Source of the DNA: Ruminococcus sp.
GTDB taxonomy: Bacteria; Bacillota; Clostridia; Oscillospirales; Ruminococcaceae
DNA: 64,000 nt
Assembly: GCA_017460665.1 (NCBI GenBank)
Contig: JAFUAO010000010.1
Location: 237,005 to 301,004, forward strand
Direction of reading: 5' to 3'
The notes beneath the pieces were generated by a model that was not told the DNA's origin, searched no databases, and saw only the letters and a list, made by a program, of their open reading frames with translations. The translations under genes were made by a program, and so were the position numbers. Shown piece after piece: positions 36,073 through 44,018 of this stretch (positions are counted from its first letter, which is position 1; each line of letters opens with the position of its first letter).

Positions 36073-36378
36073 TCAGCTTATTTTCACTATCCGCCCGATC
36101 CCTGAGAGCTTCAGCACCCGGCGGATATAGGGCTGGGCGCCCCGTATCTCAAGGCTGCCGCCGCACTCCTTCAGCAGCTTGCTTCGGCCCAGGATCAGCC
36201 CGATACCGGAGCTGTCCATGAAGGTTATGCCGCTCATGTCCATTGCAAGCTCCGGCGGCCGGAAGGTGATTATGTACTTGTCGAGCTGGGTCCTGAGGGC
36301 TTTAGCGGTGTGGTGGTCGATCTCGCCTCTGAGCCGGGCAACAGCGGCTCCGTTTTCGTTATTTATGGAAAGATCCAA
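36073..36378 (-). CDS. spoIIAA: Anti-anti-sigma F factor
   Basis: 101-residue STAS protein. GITFMDSSGIGLILGR (about 49-64) contains the phosphorylatable Ser of the DSSG motif, and GEIDHHTAKALR (about 18-29) is the conserved nucleotide-contact strand. Unphosphorylated SpoIIAA frees SigF from SpoIIAB. The start is TTG at 36378 with GGAGG 7 nt upstream. First gene of the operon; no clear sigma-A or sigma-H promoter could be assigned in the 100 bp upstream. Confidence 0.96.
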   Translation of the reverse strand: MDLSINNENGAAVARLRGEIDHHTAKALRTQLDKYIITFRPPELAMDMSGITFMDSSGIGLILGRSKLLKECGGSLEIRGAQPYIRRVLKLSGIGRIVKIS

Positions 36379-36479
36379 ATCTCTCGCCTCCGTTTCTTGT
36401 ATTTGTTTTCTTTAGTTTACCACAGCTATCGGCGGAAATTTGTCGGAAGAGAGCAGGGGGAAAAATTTTTGGCGTCAGA

Positions 36480-37016
36480 TCCATTTGTAGGGGCGAACAT
36501 CGTTCGCCCGGCCGTGACCGAAAAACGTAGGGGCGGACCCATGTGTCCGCCCGGTGGTTTGCGGTGAACGCCCACCGCCCGGCTTTAGCCGGGCGGCATT
36601 GGTGGGCAAAGAGGAACACCTCCGGAGGGGAGGGCTTTAACAAAAAACTGGTACAAAAGCCGGCGGCCCTCCCCTCTCTTCGGTTTTCCTCTCTGCACTC
36701 TCTTTTCCCTCACTCCCCACCCCGCCGGCTTTTGACTATCCTTCGCAGGACCCTCCGGGCCTGCTGGCATAGGATCTCTGGGGCGGTGGGTCTGGATATG
36801 TTCGCCCAGTGGTTTTCACACATGGCCGGGCGTACAATGTGCGCCCCTACAATTTGTTTTCGGAGAACCTATTGATCGGCCGGGAGGCCGAGGCGGCCTC
36901 CCCTACACAACGTATATGGCCCACGGACGGCCAATGGCCGTCCCTACAATTCAGATCTTGTCCGACGAAGTCGGACACCACAACTCTCAACTCTAAACTC
37001 TCAACTCTCAACTAAA
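36480..37016. repeat. Composite intergenic repeat, copy 2 (two opposed halves)
   Basis: About 540 bp with no gene. The left part has forward modules GTAGGGGCGAACATCGTTCGCCC (in 36487-36510) and GTAGGGGCGGACCCATGTGTCCGCCC (in 36527-36553) plus CGCCCGGC-TTTA-GCCGGGCGG. The middle has a large inverted repeat (GAGGGGAGGGC / GCCCTCCCCTC, 36616-36675). The right part (36828-37016) has the same modules in reverse: CGGGCGTACAATGTGCGCCCCTAC, GACGGCCAATGGCCGTCCCTAC, the TCCGAC-GAA-GTCGGA hairpin and CAACTCTCAACTC repeats. Confidence 0.75.
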
Positions 37017-37027
37017 TTGTCCTTCTC

Positions 37028-37056
37028 TTGCTTAGTCAGCCGAAATGTGTTATAAT
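37028..37056 (+). promoter_or_regulatory. Promoter of the flavin reductase gene
   Basis: TTGCTT (37028-37033), 17 bp, TATAAT (37051-37056). Confidence 0.82.
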
Positions 37057-37087
37057 AGACATGATATCACTTGTAAGGAGTCAATCT

Positions 37088-37675
37088 ATGCCTAAGCAGT
37101 TCTGGAAGGGCAGCGCTCTGCTGGCCCCCGTCCCTGCCGCACTGGTGACCTGCGGCACCCCCGAAGCCCCCAACGTTCTCACGGTCGGCTGGACCGGTAT
37201 CGTCTGCACCCGGCCCCCCATGACCTATATCTCCGTCCGGCCCGAGCGCTTTTCCCACGACATCATCAGAGACTCAGGCGAGTTCGTCATCAACCTGACT
37301 ACCTCCGCTATGGTCAGAGAGGTGGACTTCTGCGGCGTTAGGTCCGGAAAAGATGTGGACAAATTCGCAAAATGCGGCTTCCACCCCGTTCCTGCCCATG
37401 AGGTCGCCCCTCCCCTTATCGAGGAGTGCCCCGTTGCCCTTGAGTGCAGAGTCACCGAGAGCAAGCTGCTGGGCTCCCACACCATGTTCCTGGCTCAGAT
37501 CGTGGGAGTCGATGCCGACGAGCGCTTCATCGACTCAAAGGGCAAGCTGGACCTGCAAAAGTGCGGTCTGGCCGCCTACGCCCACGGAGAATACTTCGCC
37601 CTCGGCCGAAAACTCGGCGACTTCGGCTTCTCGGTACGCAAAAAGAAGAAGCACAGAAGGCCTGAAAAGCGCTGA
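37088..37675 (+). CDS. Flavin reductase family protein
   Basis: 195 residues of the FMN-binding split-barrel family (flavoredoxin-like). PAALVTCGTPEAPNVLTVGW (about 15-34), the THxxPP-like turn CTRPPMTYISVRPERFSHDII and GEFVINLTT (about 65) are the family pattern; LLGSHTMFLAQIVGVDAD closes the barrel. Members bind FMN and transfer electrons; the partner is unknown. The tail is strongly basic (VRKKKKHRRPEKR). ATG at 37088 with AAGGAG 7 nt upstream. Confidence 0.9.
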   Translation: MPKQFWKGSALLAPVPAALVTCGTPEAPNVLTVGWTGIVCTRPPMTYISVRPERFSHDIIRDSGEFVINLTTSAMVREVDFCGVRSGKDVDKFAKCGFHPVPAHEVAPPLIEECPVALECRVTESKLLGSHTMFLAQIVGVDADERFIDSKGKLDLQKCGLAAYAHGEYFALGRKLGDFGFSVRKKKKHRRPEKR

Positions 37676-37683
37676 CCCCCCGG

Positions 37684-38022
37684 TCAGGTCGCAATGTCCT
37701 CGATGAAGCGTGAGAGCTCATAGTCGCTGCCGATCACGATGCCCTTCTCCAGAGCCTGTCGGTCAAGGTCCGAGAGCAGCGACACGTCGTAGTCGATCAC
37801 CCGGTAAGGCACCGAGCTCTCACCCATGAATACCCCGATCCGGCCGCCGTACTCCCGGACAGTGCGCTCCGGCTGAGTTATCTCTGAGATCCCGGCGGAG
37901 ATCTTGGCCTCTACCTTTTGCCGGTGGAGCGACTGCCCCAGAGTGCAGATCACGATGAAGCCTGAGACAGTTGCCGCCGTTAGGAGAGTGAAGAACACCC
38001 TCTTGTCGAAAAAACCTGCCAT
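37684..38022 (-). CDS. Membrane-anchored protein with BofC-like C-terminal domain
   Basis: 112 residues. One N-terminal membrane helix (about 9-29), a short helical stretch, then a domain of about 60 residues: VREYGGRIGVFMGE, PYRVIDYDVSLLSDLDRQAL and GIVIGSDYELSRFIEDI. This matches the C-terminal domain of BofC, the forespore-secreted regulator of SpoIVB, and related small proteins of Clostridia. Whether it works in sporulation is not shown. The ATG at 38022 has AGGAGGG upstream. Confidence 0.75.
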   Translation of the reverse strand: MAGFFDKRVFFTLLTAATVSGFIVICTLGQSLHRQKVEAKISAGISEITQPERTVREYGGRIGVFMGESSVPYRVIDYDVSLLSDLDRQALEKGIVIGSDYELSRFIEDIAT

Positions 38023-38120
38023 ATTCCCTCCTATCCGCAGAAAACTGCTTAAATTCTCGGGAGTATTATTCCACGTTTTTGCGCAAATATACAGATCTTG
38101 AATTTTTTTCGGACAAGCTA

Positions 38121-38149
38121 TTAACAAACAAGCGAAACTATGCTATAAT
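38121..38149 (+). promoter_or_regulatory. Promoter of the class A PBP gene
   Basis: TTAACA (38121-38126), 17 bp, TATAAT (38144-38149). Confidence 0.78.
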
Positions 38150-38166
38150 AGTAGTGTATGCTATAG

Positions 38167-38208
38167 AAAGGAGAAGTCGCCGCTTTCGCCGGTGACCCTG
38201 ACAATATG
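38167..38208 (+). promoter_or_regulatory. Ribosome binding site of the PBP gene with intervening hairpin
   Basis: The only good Shine-Dalgarno, AAAGGAG (38167-38173), lies 32 nt before the ATG. A 7-bp hairpin, GTCGCCG/CGGTGAC (38176-38182 with 38190-38196), lies between. If the hairpin forms, the effective spacing falls to about 11 nt. Confidence 0.5.
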
Positions 38209-40797
38209 CCTAATAACAACAAGCCCGGCGGCCAGCGCCAGGCCCCTGTGAGGAACGCTCCTCAGTCAAGACCTGCTCCCCAAAAACGGTCGGCAGGCCG
38301 GAAGAAGAAAAAACACGGCAAGGTCTTCAACTTCTTCAAGAAGTTCTTCATGGTCATCGCCACTACCCTGCTGTCACTGTTCCTGGTAATGATCATCACC
38401 GGAACTATCGTAGCCACCGCCCTTACGGTGTACGTCCTGGACTTTATGGAGGACTCCACCAGCATCACCCTCCAGGAGCTGGAGACCGGCAGCGACACCT
38501 ACCTCTACGGTACTAAGATCAACGAGGACGGCGAACCCGAGCTCACTGTGCTAAAGAGCATGAAGACCGATGTGCAGCGTATCCCCGTAACTATCGACAG
38601 GATCCCCCAGCACGTCCGCAATGCCTTCGTTTACACCGAGGACGAGCGCTTCTACACCCACGACGGTGTCGACTACAAGCGTACCTTCTCGGCGTTCATC
38701 AATATGTTCATGCACATCTACGATACCGAGCAGGGAGGCTCCACTATCACCCAGCAGCTCATCAAGAACCTGACCGGCGATAATGAGCACTCTCCCCAGC
38801 GTAAGATCCGTGAGATCTTCGCCGCCATGCAGCTCGAAAAGACCTACTCCAAGGACGAGATCCTGGAGGAGTACCTCAACTACATCGGCTTCGGCGGACC
38901 TATCAACGGCATCCAGCTGGCTGCTACACGTTACTTCGGAAAGAACGTGGAGGACCTGACCGTCCCGGAGGCAGCCGTGCTCGCCGCTATCCCCCAGAGC
39001 CCTCAGTATTACGGACCTAAGGTCATGACCGAGGACGAGGACGGCAACGTCATCGTTGACGGTGAGGCAAACAACAAGATCCGTCAGCGCTATGTCCTCT
39101 GGCAGCTCTACAAGAACGGTGCTATCACATACGACGAATATCAGGAGTACCTTGACACCAAGATACTCTACACCTTCTCCCCTGAGTATAAGCAGCTCCA
39201 CCCCGAGGTCGACCTTGAAGAGATGGAGCAGGCCCAGCAGGTCTATACTTGGGAGGTCGATGCTATGATGTTCGAGACCATCGACTTCCTCAAGGAACAG
39301 TTCAACATCGACGGCGATGAGGCCCTCAAGCGCATAAACAAGGGCGGATACAGGATCTATTCCACTATCGACCCCACTATGCAGACCTATGTCGAGGACC
39401 GCATGAGCGACATCAACAATATGGTGGACGAGAGCTTCGTCAAGAAATGGGCGGATCTGGACGACGACGGCGAGGCCGAGGAGTACCTGCCCCACATCGC
39501 CTTCGTTGCTCTGAGATATGACGGCTCAGTCATGGCTCAGGTGGGCAACTGGGGCCCCAAGGTGGGAGCTCTGGGTACAAGCTACGCAGTCACCGAGCCG
39601 AGACAGATCGGTTCCACCATGAAGCCGATCTCCAGCTACGGTCTGGCCTTCGAGACCGACCACGTCCACTGGGGCTCGGTATACACCGACAAGTCGATCA
39701 TGGAGGTAGACGGTAAGCCTTGGCCTACCAACTACACCGTGGACAGCTCGGTAAGTATCTCCAACGCTCAGCATAACATCTACTACTTCCTCCAGCAGTC
39801 ATTCAATACAGTTCCCGCTCAGCTCTGTCAGGAGCTGACCCTCCATGAGGTGTTCAAGTTCAGCACAGAGAAGCTGGGCATGAAGCTGGACCCCGAGGAC
39901 GAGGACTGGTCGCCTTTGGCCGTTGGATCCCTTACATGGGGCATCACCCTTGAAAATCTGGTCAACGCCTATATCCCCTACGGCAACAAGGGCGTTTACA
40001 ACGAGGCCCACATCGTTTCAAGGATCGAGGACGCCAACCACAAGGTCCTCTACTCCAACGACGGAAATGCCCGTCCTGCGGTGTCTGAGGAGACTGCCTA
40101 CGTTATGAACAGGCTCCTGAAGAACGTCGTAGAGAACGGTACCGGTACTCTGGCAAAGCTCAGCAATAAGGTGCTCTGCGGCAAGACGGGTACCACCGAT
40201 AACTGGCAGAACCTGACCTTCGTGGGACTGACCAGAGACTTCGTCAGCGGCGTAACGATCGGCTATGACTACTACCACGACGCACTGAGCCTTCCTACCG
40301 GCCTCAAGGCCGCTCAGGTCTGGAAGAACATCATCGGCGAGTATGCCGACACTCAGTTCAGCGACACTCCCACGGACTTCGACGAGTGCAAGACCGTGGT
40401 ATCGGCTCCCATGTGTACAGCTACGGGCTGTATCGCCGGAGAGAACTGCCCCAAGGGTATAATGGGCTACTGGAAATCCAGCCTTGCCCCGACCTGCAAC
40501 GGCGGACATTATGTGGCTCCTGCCACTCAGGAGGGCGACGGCTCTGAGACTCCCGGTGTAACGCCTGATGCAAACGCAGGAACAACAGATCCCGGCACAG
40601 GAACGGTAACTCCGGATCCCGGCGTGGTAACACCCGATCCCGGCGTAGTGACACCCGCCCCCGGCGTAGTGACACCCGACCCCGGCATAGTTACTCCCGA
40701 TCCAGGTATTACTCCGGATCCCGGAATAACTCCGGATCCCGGCATTACCCCGGATCCCGGATATACACCTGACCCCGGCGAGGGCGGTGAAGTATAA
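38206..40797 (+). CDS. Class A penicillin-binding protein (transglycosylase/transpeptidase)
   Basis: 863 residues. Basic Pro-rich cytoplasmic tail (1-45), one membrane helix (about 48-75), GT51 glycosyltransferase (about 125-300) with YTEDERFYTHDGVD (catalytic Glu) and QGGSTITQQLIKN, then the transpeptidase domain with SxxK at IGSTMKPIS (about 468-476), a SxN-like SVSIS/NAQ region and KTG at CGKTGTTDNW (about 660). A Cys-containing segment (CTATGCIAGENC) follows, and then an about 85-residue TPDPG repeat tail. It polymerises and cross-links peptidoglycan outside the membrane. The family is PBP1a-like; the tail is unusual. Confidence 0.95.
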   Translation: MPNNNKPGGQRQAPVRNAPQSRPAPQKRSAGRKKKKHGKVFNFFKKFFMVIATTLLSLFLVMIITGTIVATALTVYVLDFMEDSTSITLQELETGSDTYLYGTKINEDGEPELTVLKSMKTDVQRIPVTIDRIPQHVRNAFVYTEDERFYTHDGVDYKRTFSAFINMFMHIYDTEQGGSTITQQLIKNLTGDNEHSPQRKIREIFAAMQLEKTYSKDEILEEYLNYIGFGGPINGIQLAATRYFGKNVEDLTVPEAAVLAAIPQSPQYYGPKVMTEDEDGNVIVDGEANNKIRQRYVLWQLYKNGAITYDEYQEYLDTKILYTFSPEYKQLHPEVDLEEMEQAQQVYTWEVDAMMFETIDFLKEQFNIDGDEALKRINKGGYRIYSTIDPTMQTYVEDRMSDINNMVDESFVKKWADLDDDGEAEEYLPHIAFVALRYDGSVMAQVGNWGPKVGALGTSYAVTEPRQIGSTMKPISSYGLAFETDHVHWGSVYTDKSIMEVDGKPWPTNYTVDSSVSISNAQHNIYYFLQQSFNTVPAQLCQELTLHEVFKFSTEKLGMKLDPEDEDWSPLAVGSLTWGITLENLVNAYIPYGNKGVYNEAHIVSRIEDANHKVLYSNDGNARPAVSEETAYVMNRLLKNVVENGTGTLAKLSNKVLCGKTGTTDNWQNLTFVGLTRDFVSGVTIGYDYYHDALSLPTGLKAAQVWKNIIGEYADTQFSDTPTDFDECKTVVSAPMCTATGCIAGENCPKGIMGYWKSSLAPTCNGGHYVAPATQEGDGSETPGVTPDANAGTTDPGTGTVTPDPGVVTPDPGVVTPAPGVVTPDPGIVTPDPGITPDPGITPDPGITPDPGYTPDPGEGGEV

Positions 40798-40804
40798 AAA
40801 ACAC

Positions 40805-40835
40805 GACCCTGCTGTTACAGCGTAGCGGCAGGGTC
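40805..40835 (+). other. Hairpin between PBP and RNA methyltransferase genes
   Basis: GACCCTGC/GCAGGGTC 8-bp stem with a 15-nt loop, 8 bp after the PBP stop. No T tract follows, so it may be an mRNA processing or partial termination site. Confidence 0.5.
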
Positions 40836-40854
40836 TGACTATAAGGTGATGAAA

Positions 40855-41970
40855 ATGGATAACAGCTTGCGGCTCTGCTGCCCCTGTCATTTCGGGCTGG
40901 AGAGCGTATTGAAATTCGAGATAAACAAGCTCGGCGGAACGGATCTTAAGGTCAGCGACGGCAAGATCAGCTTCTCCGGTGATGAGAATATGGTGGCAAG
41001 GGCCAATATCTGCCTTGCTACTGCCGAAAGGGTCCTCATCGAGCTGGGCGAGTTCAAGGCAGTCTCCTTCGAGGAGCTCTTCCAAGGGGTGAAGGCCCTT
41101 CCGCTGGAGCGCTTCATCGGCAAAGACGACGCCTTCCCGGTAAAGGGCTATTCGCTGAACTCAGCCCTCCACAGCGTCCCGGACTGCCAGTCGATCATCA
41201 AGAAGGCGGCGGTGGAGAGGCTCAAGAGCGTCTACGGCATAAGCTGGTTCCAGGAGAGCGGCCCGGCGGTCCAGATCAAGTTCAGCATACTCAAGGACCT
41301 GGTCTCGGTGTATCTGGACACCAGCGGCGTGGGGCTCCACAAGAGGGGCTATAGGCGAAATTCCAACGCTGCCCCGATCAAGGAGACTCTGGCCGCCGGG
41401 ATCGTGGACCTGGCAAGGGTCCGCCCGGACACGGTGGTCTGCGACCCCTTCTGCGGAAGCGGCACGATCCTCATCGAGGCAGCCATGAAGGCCCTCCGGA
41501 TCCCGCCGGGGATCAACAGGCGGTTCCTTGCGGAAAAATGGAGCTGCTTCTCCGAGAAGATCTGGCGTGAGGAGCGTGGACGGGCTATCGACGGAGTTGA
41601 CCGCTCGGCAAGATTTCAGGCGATCGGCTACGACATCGACGATGCTGCTGTTGCTCTGAGCCTTGACAACGCTCACAAGGCCGGGATCAAGTCCCGGGTG
41701 AAGATCGATCAGGCAGACATATCCTCCTTCCGCCAGCCGGAGGGCTCCACCGTGATCTGCAACCCTCCCTACGGCGAGCGCCTGCTGGAGCTCCGTGAGG
41801 CAGAGGACATCTACCGCACCATGGGAAGAGTTCTCGGCAAGGGCGGCGACAGGCAGAGCTTCGTGATCTCGCCCCACGAGGAGTTCGAGAAATTCTTCGG
41901 CACCGCTGCCAAGAAGCGCAGGAAGCTCTACAACGGCATGATCAAGTGCCAGCTCTATATGTACTACTGA
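40855..41970 (+). CDS. THUMP-domain class I SAM-dependent RNA methyltransferase
   Basis: 371 residues. An N-terminal ferredoxin-like/THUMP part (about 1-160) includes the RGYRRNSNAAPIKETLAAGI linker motif, then the Rossmann methyltransferase: CDPFCGSGTILIEAAM (SAM-binding, about 197-212), GYDIDDAAV, and VICNPPYGERL (motif IV, about 300-310). This is the RlmL/YpsC-type guanine-N2 rRNA methyltransferase family; exact rRNA position not known. ATG at 40855 with AAGG 8 nt upstream. The stop overlaps the comF start (TGATG). Confidence 0.93.
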   Translation: MDNSLRLCCPCHFGLESVLKFEINKLGGTDLKVSDGKISFSGDENMVARANICLATAERVLIELGEFKAVSFEELFQGVKALPLERFIGKDDAFPVKGYSLNSALHSVPDCQSIIKKAAVERLKSVYGISWFQESGPAVQIKFSILKDLVSVYLDTSGVGLHKRGYRRNSNAAPIKETLAAGIVDLARVRPDTVVCDPFCGSGTILIEAAMKALRIPPGINRRFLAEKWSCFSEKIWREERGRAIDGVDRSARFQAIGYDIDDAAVALSLDNAHKAGIKSRVKIDQADISSFRQPEGSTVICNPPYGERLLELREAEDIYRTMGRVLGKGGDRQSFVISPHEEFEKFFGTAAKKRRKLYNGMIKCQLYMYY

Positions 41971-42653
41971 TGGATATATCGCTGAAACGCAGGCTGCTCC
42001 ACCTGCTCTATCCGACCCGCTGCCCGGTCTGCGGAGAGGTGATCCGGCCAAAGGAGCACTTCTGCGGAAGGTGCCGGGAGGAGCTGAGGCCCTTCACCGG
42101 GGAGTTCCCCATAGAGGGCGCAGAGGGCTTCGCTGCGGCATTCGAGTACGATGAGAAGGTCTCGCCGGCAGTGTTCCTGTTGAAAAACGGCGTCTGCGGC
42201 AATGCTGCCTTCGCCTTGGGCGGAGCTTTGGCGGAGAGGCTGCGGACCACCTCCGCCCAGAACAGCCATGTGATCGTGCCGGTGCCTCTCCACAAGGAGG
42301 CCCTTCGGGAGCGTGGGCTGGACCAGTCCCTCCTTATCGCCCGTGAGGTGGGAAGGATCCTCGGGATACCGGTGGCGGAGGCTGTGGAGAAGACCACGGA
42401 GACCCTTCCCCAGAAAACGCTCTCCAAGGCCGAGCGGCAGGTCAACCTCTGCGGAGCGTTCACTGTGAGCAGACCGGAGGCTTTTGCCGGGAAGAGGGTG
42501 CTCCTTGTGGACGACGTCTGCACCACTGGAAGCACTCTGGCCGAGCTGACACAGGTACTGAAAGACGCAGGAGCGGCGGCGGTGTACTGCTGCGCCTGCT
42601 GTAAAACTCCCATAACGGAGGATCGAGGTGAGAACGATGACGGAACACGCTGA
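41970..42653 (+). CDS. comF: ComF family phosphoribosyltransferase-like protein
   Basis: 227 residues. N-terminal zinc finger (CPVCGEVIRPKEHFCGRC, about 18-35), then a type I PRTase fold with VPVPLHKEALRERGLDQS (about 102-119) and the PRPP loop VLLVDDVCTTGSTLAEL (about 182-198). ComF proteins are needed for DNA uptake in competent bacteria, where they associate with the ComFA helicase; comFA is not in the window. The start is ATG at 41970 overlapping the preceding stop. Confidence 0.92.
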   Translation: MDISLKRRLLHLLYPTRCPVCGEVIRPKEHFCGRCREELRPFTGEFPIEGAEGFAAAFEYDEKVSPAVFLLKNGVCGNAAFALGGALAERLRTTSAQNSHVIVPVPLHKEALRERGLDQSLLIAREVGRILGIPVAEAVEKTTETLPQKTLSKAERQVNLCGAFTVSRPEAFAGKRVLLVDDVCTTGSTLAELTQVLKDAGAAAVYCCACCKTPITEDRGENDDGTR

Positions 42654-43101
42654 AAGGGCTTGTCAGCTCTTTGTACAGGGGCGAAACTGCGCTCAGGCGG
42701 TATTTGCGTCATTCTGCGATGTTACGGGCCTTGACCAGGAGACCGCCCTGCTCCTTTCCTCCTCATTCGGGGGCGGCATGGGCAGGATGAGGGAGGTCTG
42801 CGGCGCCTGCTCGTCCATGTTCATGGTGGCCGGGCTGCTGTACGGGTACAGCTCTCAGGACGACAATGAGGAGAAGTCCGCACACTACCGCCGGATCCAG
42901 GAGCTAGCGGCCCAGTTCAAGGCGGAGCACGGCACGATCATATGCCGGGAGCTCCTGAGCGGACTGAAGGTCAGCAGCGAGCCCGTGGCGGAGCTGCGGA
43001 CGGAGGCCTATTACAAGGCACGGCCCTGCATACGCTTCGTGAAGACAGCCGCCGAGATCCTTGACGGGTATTTGGCGGAGAATAGGCCTACAAGAAGGTA
43101 A
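42637..43101 (+). CDS. C_GCAxxG_C_C family redox protein
   Basis: 154 residues. The family signature is seen: FVQGRNCAQAVFASF, FGGGMGRMREVCGACSSMFMVAG (given in part) and a late CRELL plus RPCIRFV, which provide the conserved cysteines. Members are predicted redox or metal-binding proteins of anaerobes; function unknown. It overlaps the end of comF. Two starts are possible: GTG at 42628 (GGAGG, 6 nt) and ATG at 42637 (GAGG, 8 nt); the ATG is preferred by similarity of the N-terminus to family members. Confidence 0.88.
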   Translation: MTEHAERACQLFVQGRNCAQAVFASFCDVTGLDQETALLLSSSFGGGMGRMREVCGACSSMFMVAGLLYGYSSQDDNEEKSAHYRRIQELAAQFKAEHGTIICRELLSGLKVSSEPVAELRTEAYYKARPCIRFVKTAAEILDGYLAENRPTRR

Positions 43102-43117
43102 CGGCTAAAAACTAATG

Positions 43118-43280
43118 ATAGCAGAGCAAAGCTCTGCTATCGCTGGGGCTCTGCCCCAGACCCCGGCAGGGAGCGAGCGGCTCCCTGCACCCCGCAATTA
43201 TTATTTGTGTTGATCTACATTTCAGATCTCGTCCGCCGTCAGGCGTACACCACAACTAATAACTAATAACTCGAAACTAT
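43118..43280. repeat. Composite intergenic repeat, copy 3, with additional hairpins
   Basis: No gene. GATAGCAGAGC-AAA-GCTCTGCTATC (43118-43142) is a perfect 11-bp hairpin, followed by GCTGGGGCTCTGCCCCAGACC and GCAGGGAGC...GCTCCCTGC hairpins (to about 43197). From 43213 to 43275 the reverse-oriented module TTTCAGATCTCGTCCGCC...GGCGTACACCACAAC plus AACTAATAACTAATAACT repeats matches the layout of the 29.4- and 36.9-kb copies. Confidence 0.7.
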
Positions 43281-43311
43281 AAAGACGACTGCCCCGGATC
43301 GAAATGACTGC

Positions 43312-43348
43312 GTAAAACAAAAGGCTGACGGTGACCCGTCAGCCTTTT
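43312..43348 (-). terminator. Terminator after the structured RNA
   Basis: AAAAGGCTGACG paired with CGTCAGCCTTTT (12 bp) around a 6-nt loop, followed on the minus strand by TTTTGTTTTA. Confidence 0.93.
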
Positions 43349-43540
43349 CCCGCTTCCCTTCCTCGCATGAACAGTCAATGCACGGTAGTCTACGATAAGC
43401 TGTAACAATGCCTTTGTACGCTGTCGGAGCGTTACGATGAATGCCGGGAGTCGGACCCTGCTGCTGTGCTCCTTACAGCTCCCTAGCTCGCCGGTTTTGC
43501 TTGAAGCCGGCAAAAGCACATTCGCCCTGTTCTGCTACAC
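43312..43540 (-). ncRNA. Predicted structured RNA downstream of the DIP1984 gene
   Basis: On the minus strand the DIP1984 stop (43548) is followed by about 230 nt with no ORF but dense nested pairing that ends in a perfect intrinsic terminator. Outer helix: 43527-43532 with 43369-43374 (GAACAG/CTGTTC), extended by 43519-43522 with 43377-43380. Inner hairpins: GCCGG/CCGGC (43507-43511 with 43490-43494), and GTAAC...GTTAC (43402-43406 with 43431-43435) enclosing ACGCT/AGCGT. It is long for a simple 3' UTR. It could be a trans-acting RNA (raiA-type or 6S-like RNAs are candidates I could not test) or a processed 3' end. Confidence 0.5.
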
Positions 43541-43547
43541 CAAAAGC

Positions 43548-44000
43548 TCACACGAGCTCAGTAGTCCAATTGGCCGACTGGATCTCGTTGTCCAGCAGTC
43601 TCAGCTCCTTTGAAAGAGCGTCGATCTTGGTCTGTAGCTCCGCCACGTCCACTGTGCTGATCAGCCTGATCTCCGTGGAACGGGCACGCTGTCCGGTCAT
43701 GCTGGCAGCGTGAGCCAGCTCCTTATAGGCGGAGATCTTGATCTTCAGGCAGTCCCTCTCGGCGATCATCTCCGTGAGGGTCCTTCCGCCGCAGACAGTC
43801 TCGCAGTTTGTGCGGTTTATCCGGCGGATCAGCTCCTCTAAACGGGAGATGTCCTCCTCAAGGGCCTTGATCAGCCTCTTCGGGTCCTCCGCAGGCTTCT
43901 CCTTCTCCTGCACGATAGCGTTGACGCAAAGCCTCTGCTTTAGCTGCTCGATAGATCGGTTAAGGTCAGAGCGCTCCTGTAATGCTTCTGCCAGTTTCAT
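43548..44000 (-). CDS. DIP1984 family protein
   Basis: 150 residues, mostly coiled-coil. MKLAEALQERSDLNRSIEQL, EKPAEDPKRLI, RINRTNC, GRTLTEMIAERD and the end TVDVAELQTKIDALSKELR...NWTTEL are the pattern of the DIP1984/septicolysin-like family. The family's role is unknown. It is 18 bp downstream of epsC and shares its strand, so the two may form one transcript that runs into the structured RNA. Confidence 0.88.
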   Translation of the reverse strand: MKLAEALQERSDLNRSIEQLKQRLCVNAIVQEKEKPAEDPKRLIKALEEDISRLEELIRRINRTNCETVCGGRTLTEMIAERDCLKIKISAYKELAHAASMTGQRARSTEIRLISTVDVAELQTKIDALSKELRLLDNEIQSANWTTELV

Positions 44001-44018
44001 TTTGCTTCCTCCTGTCCG

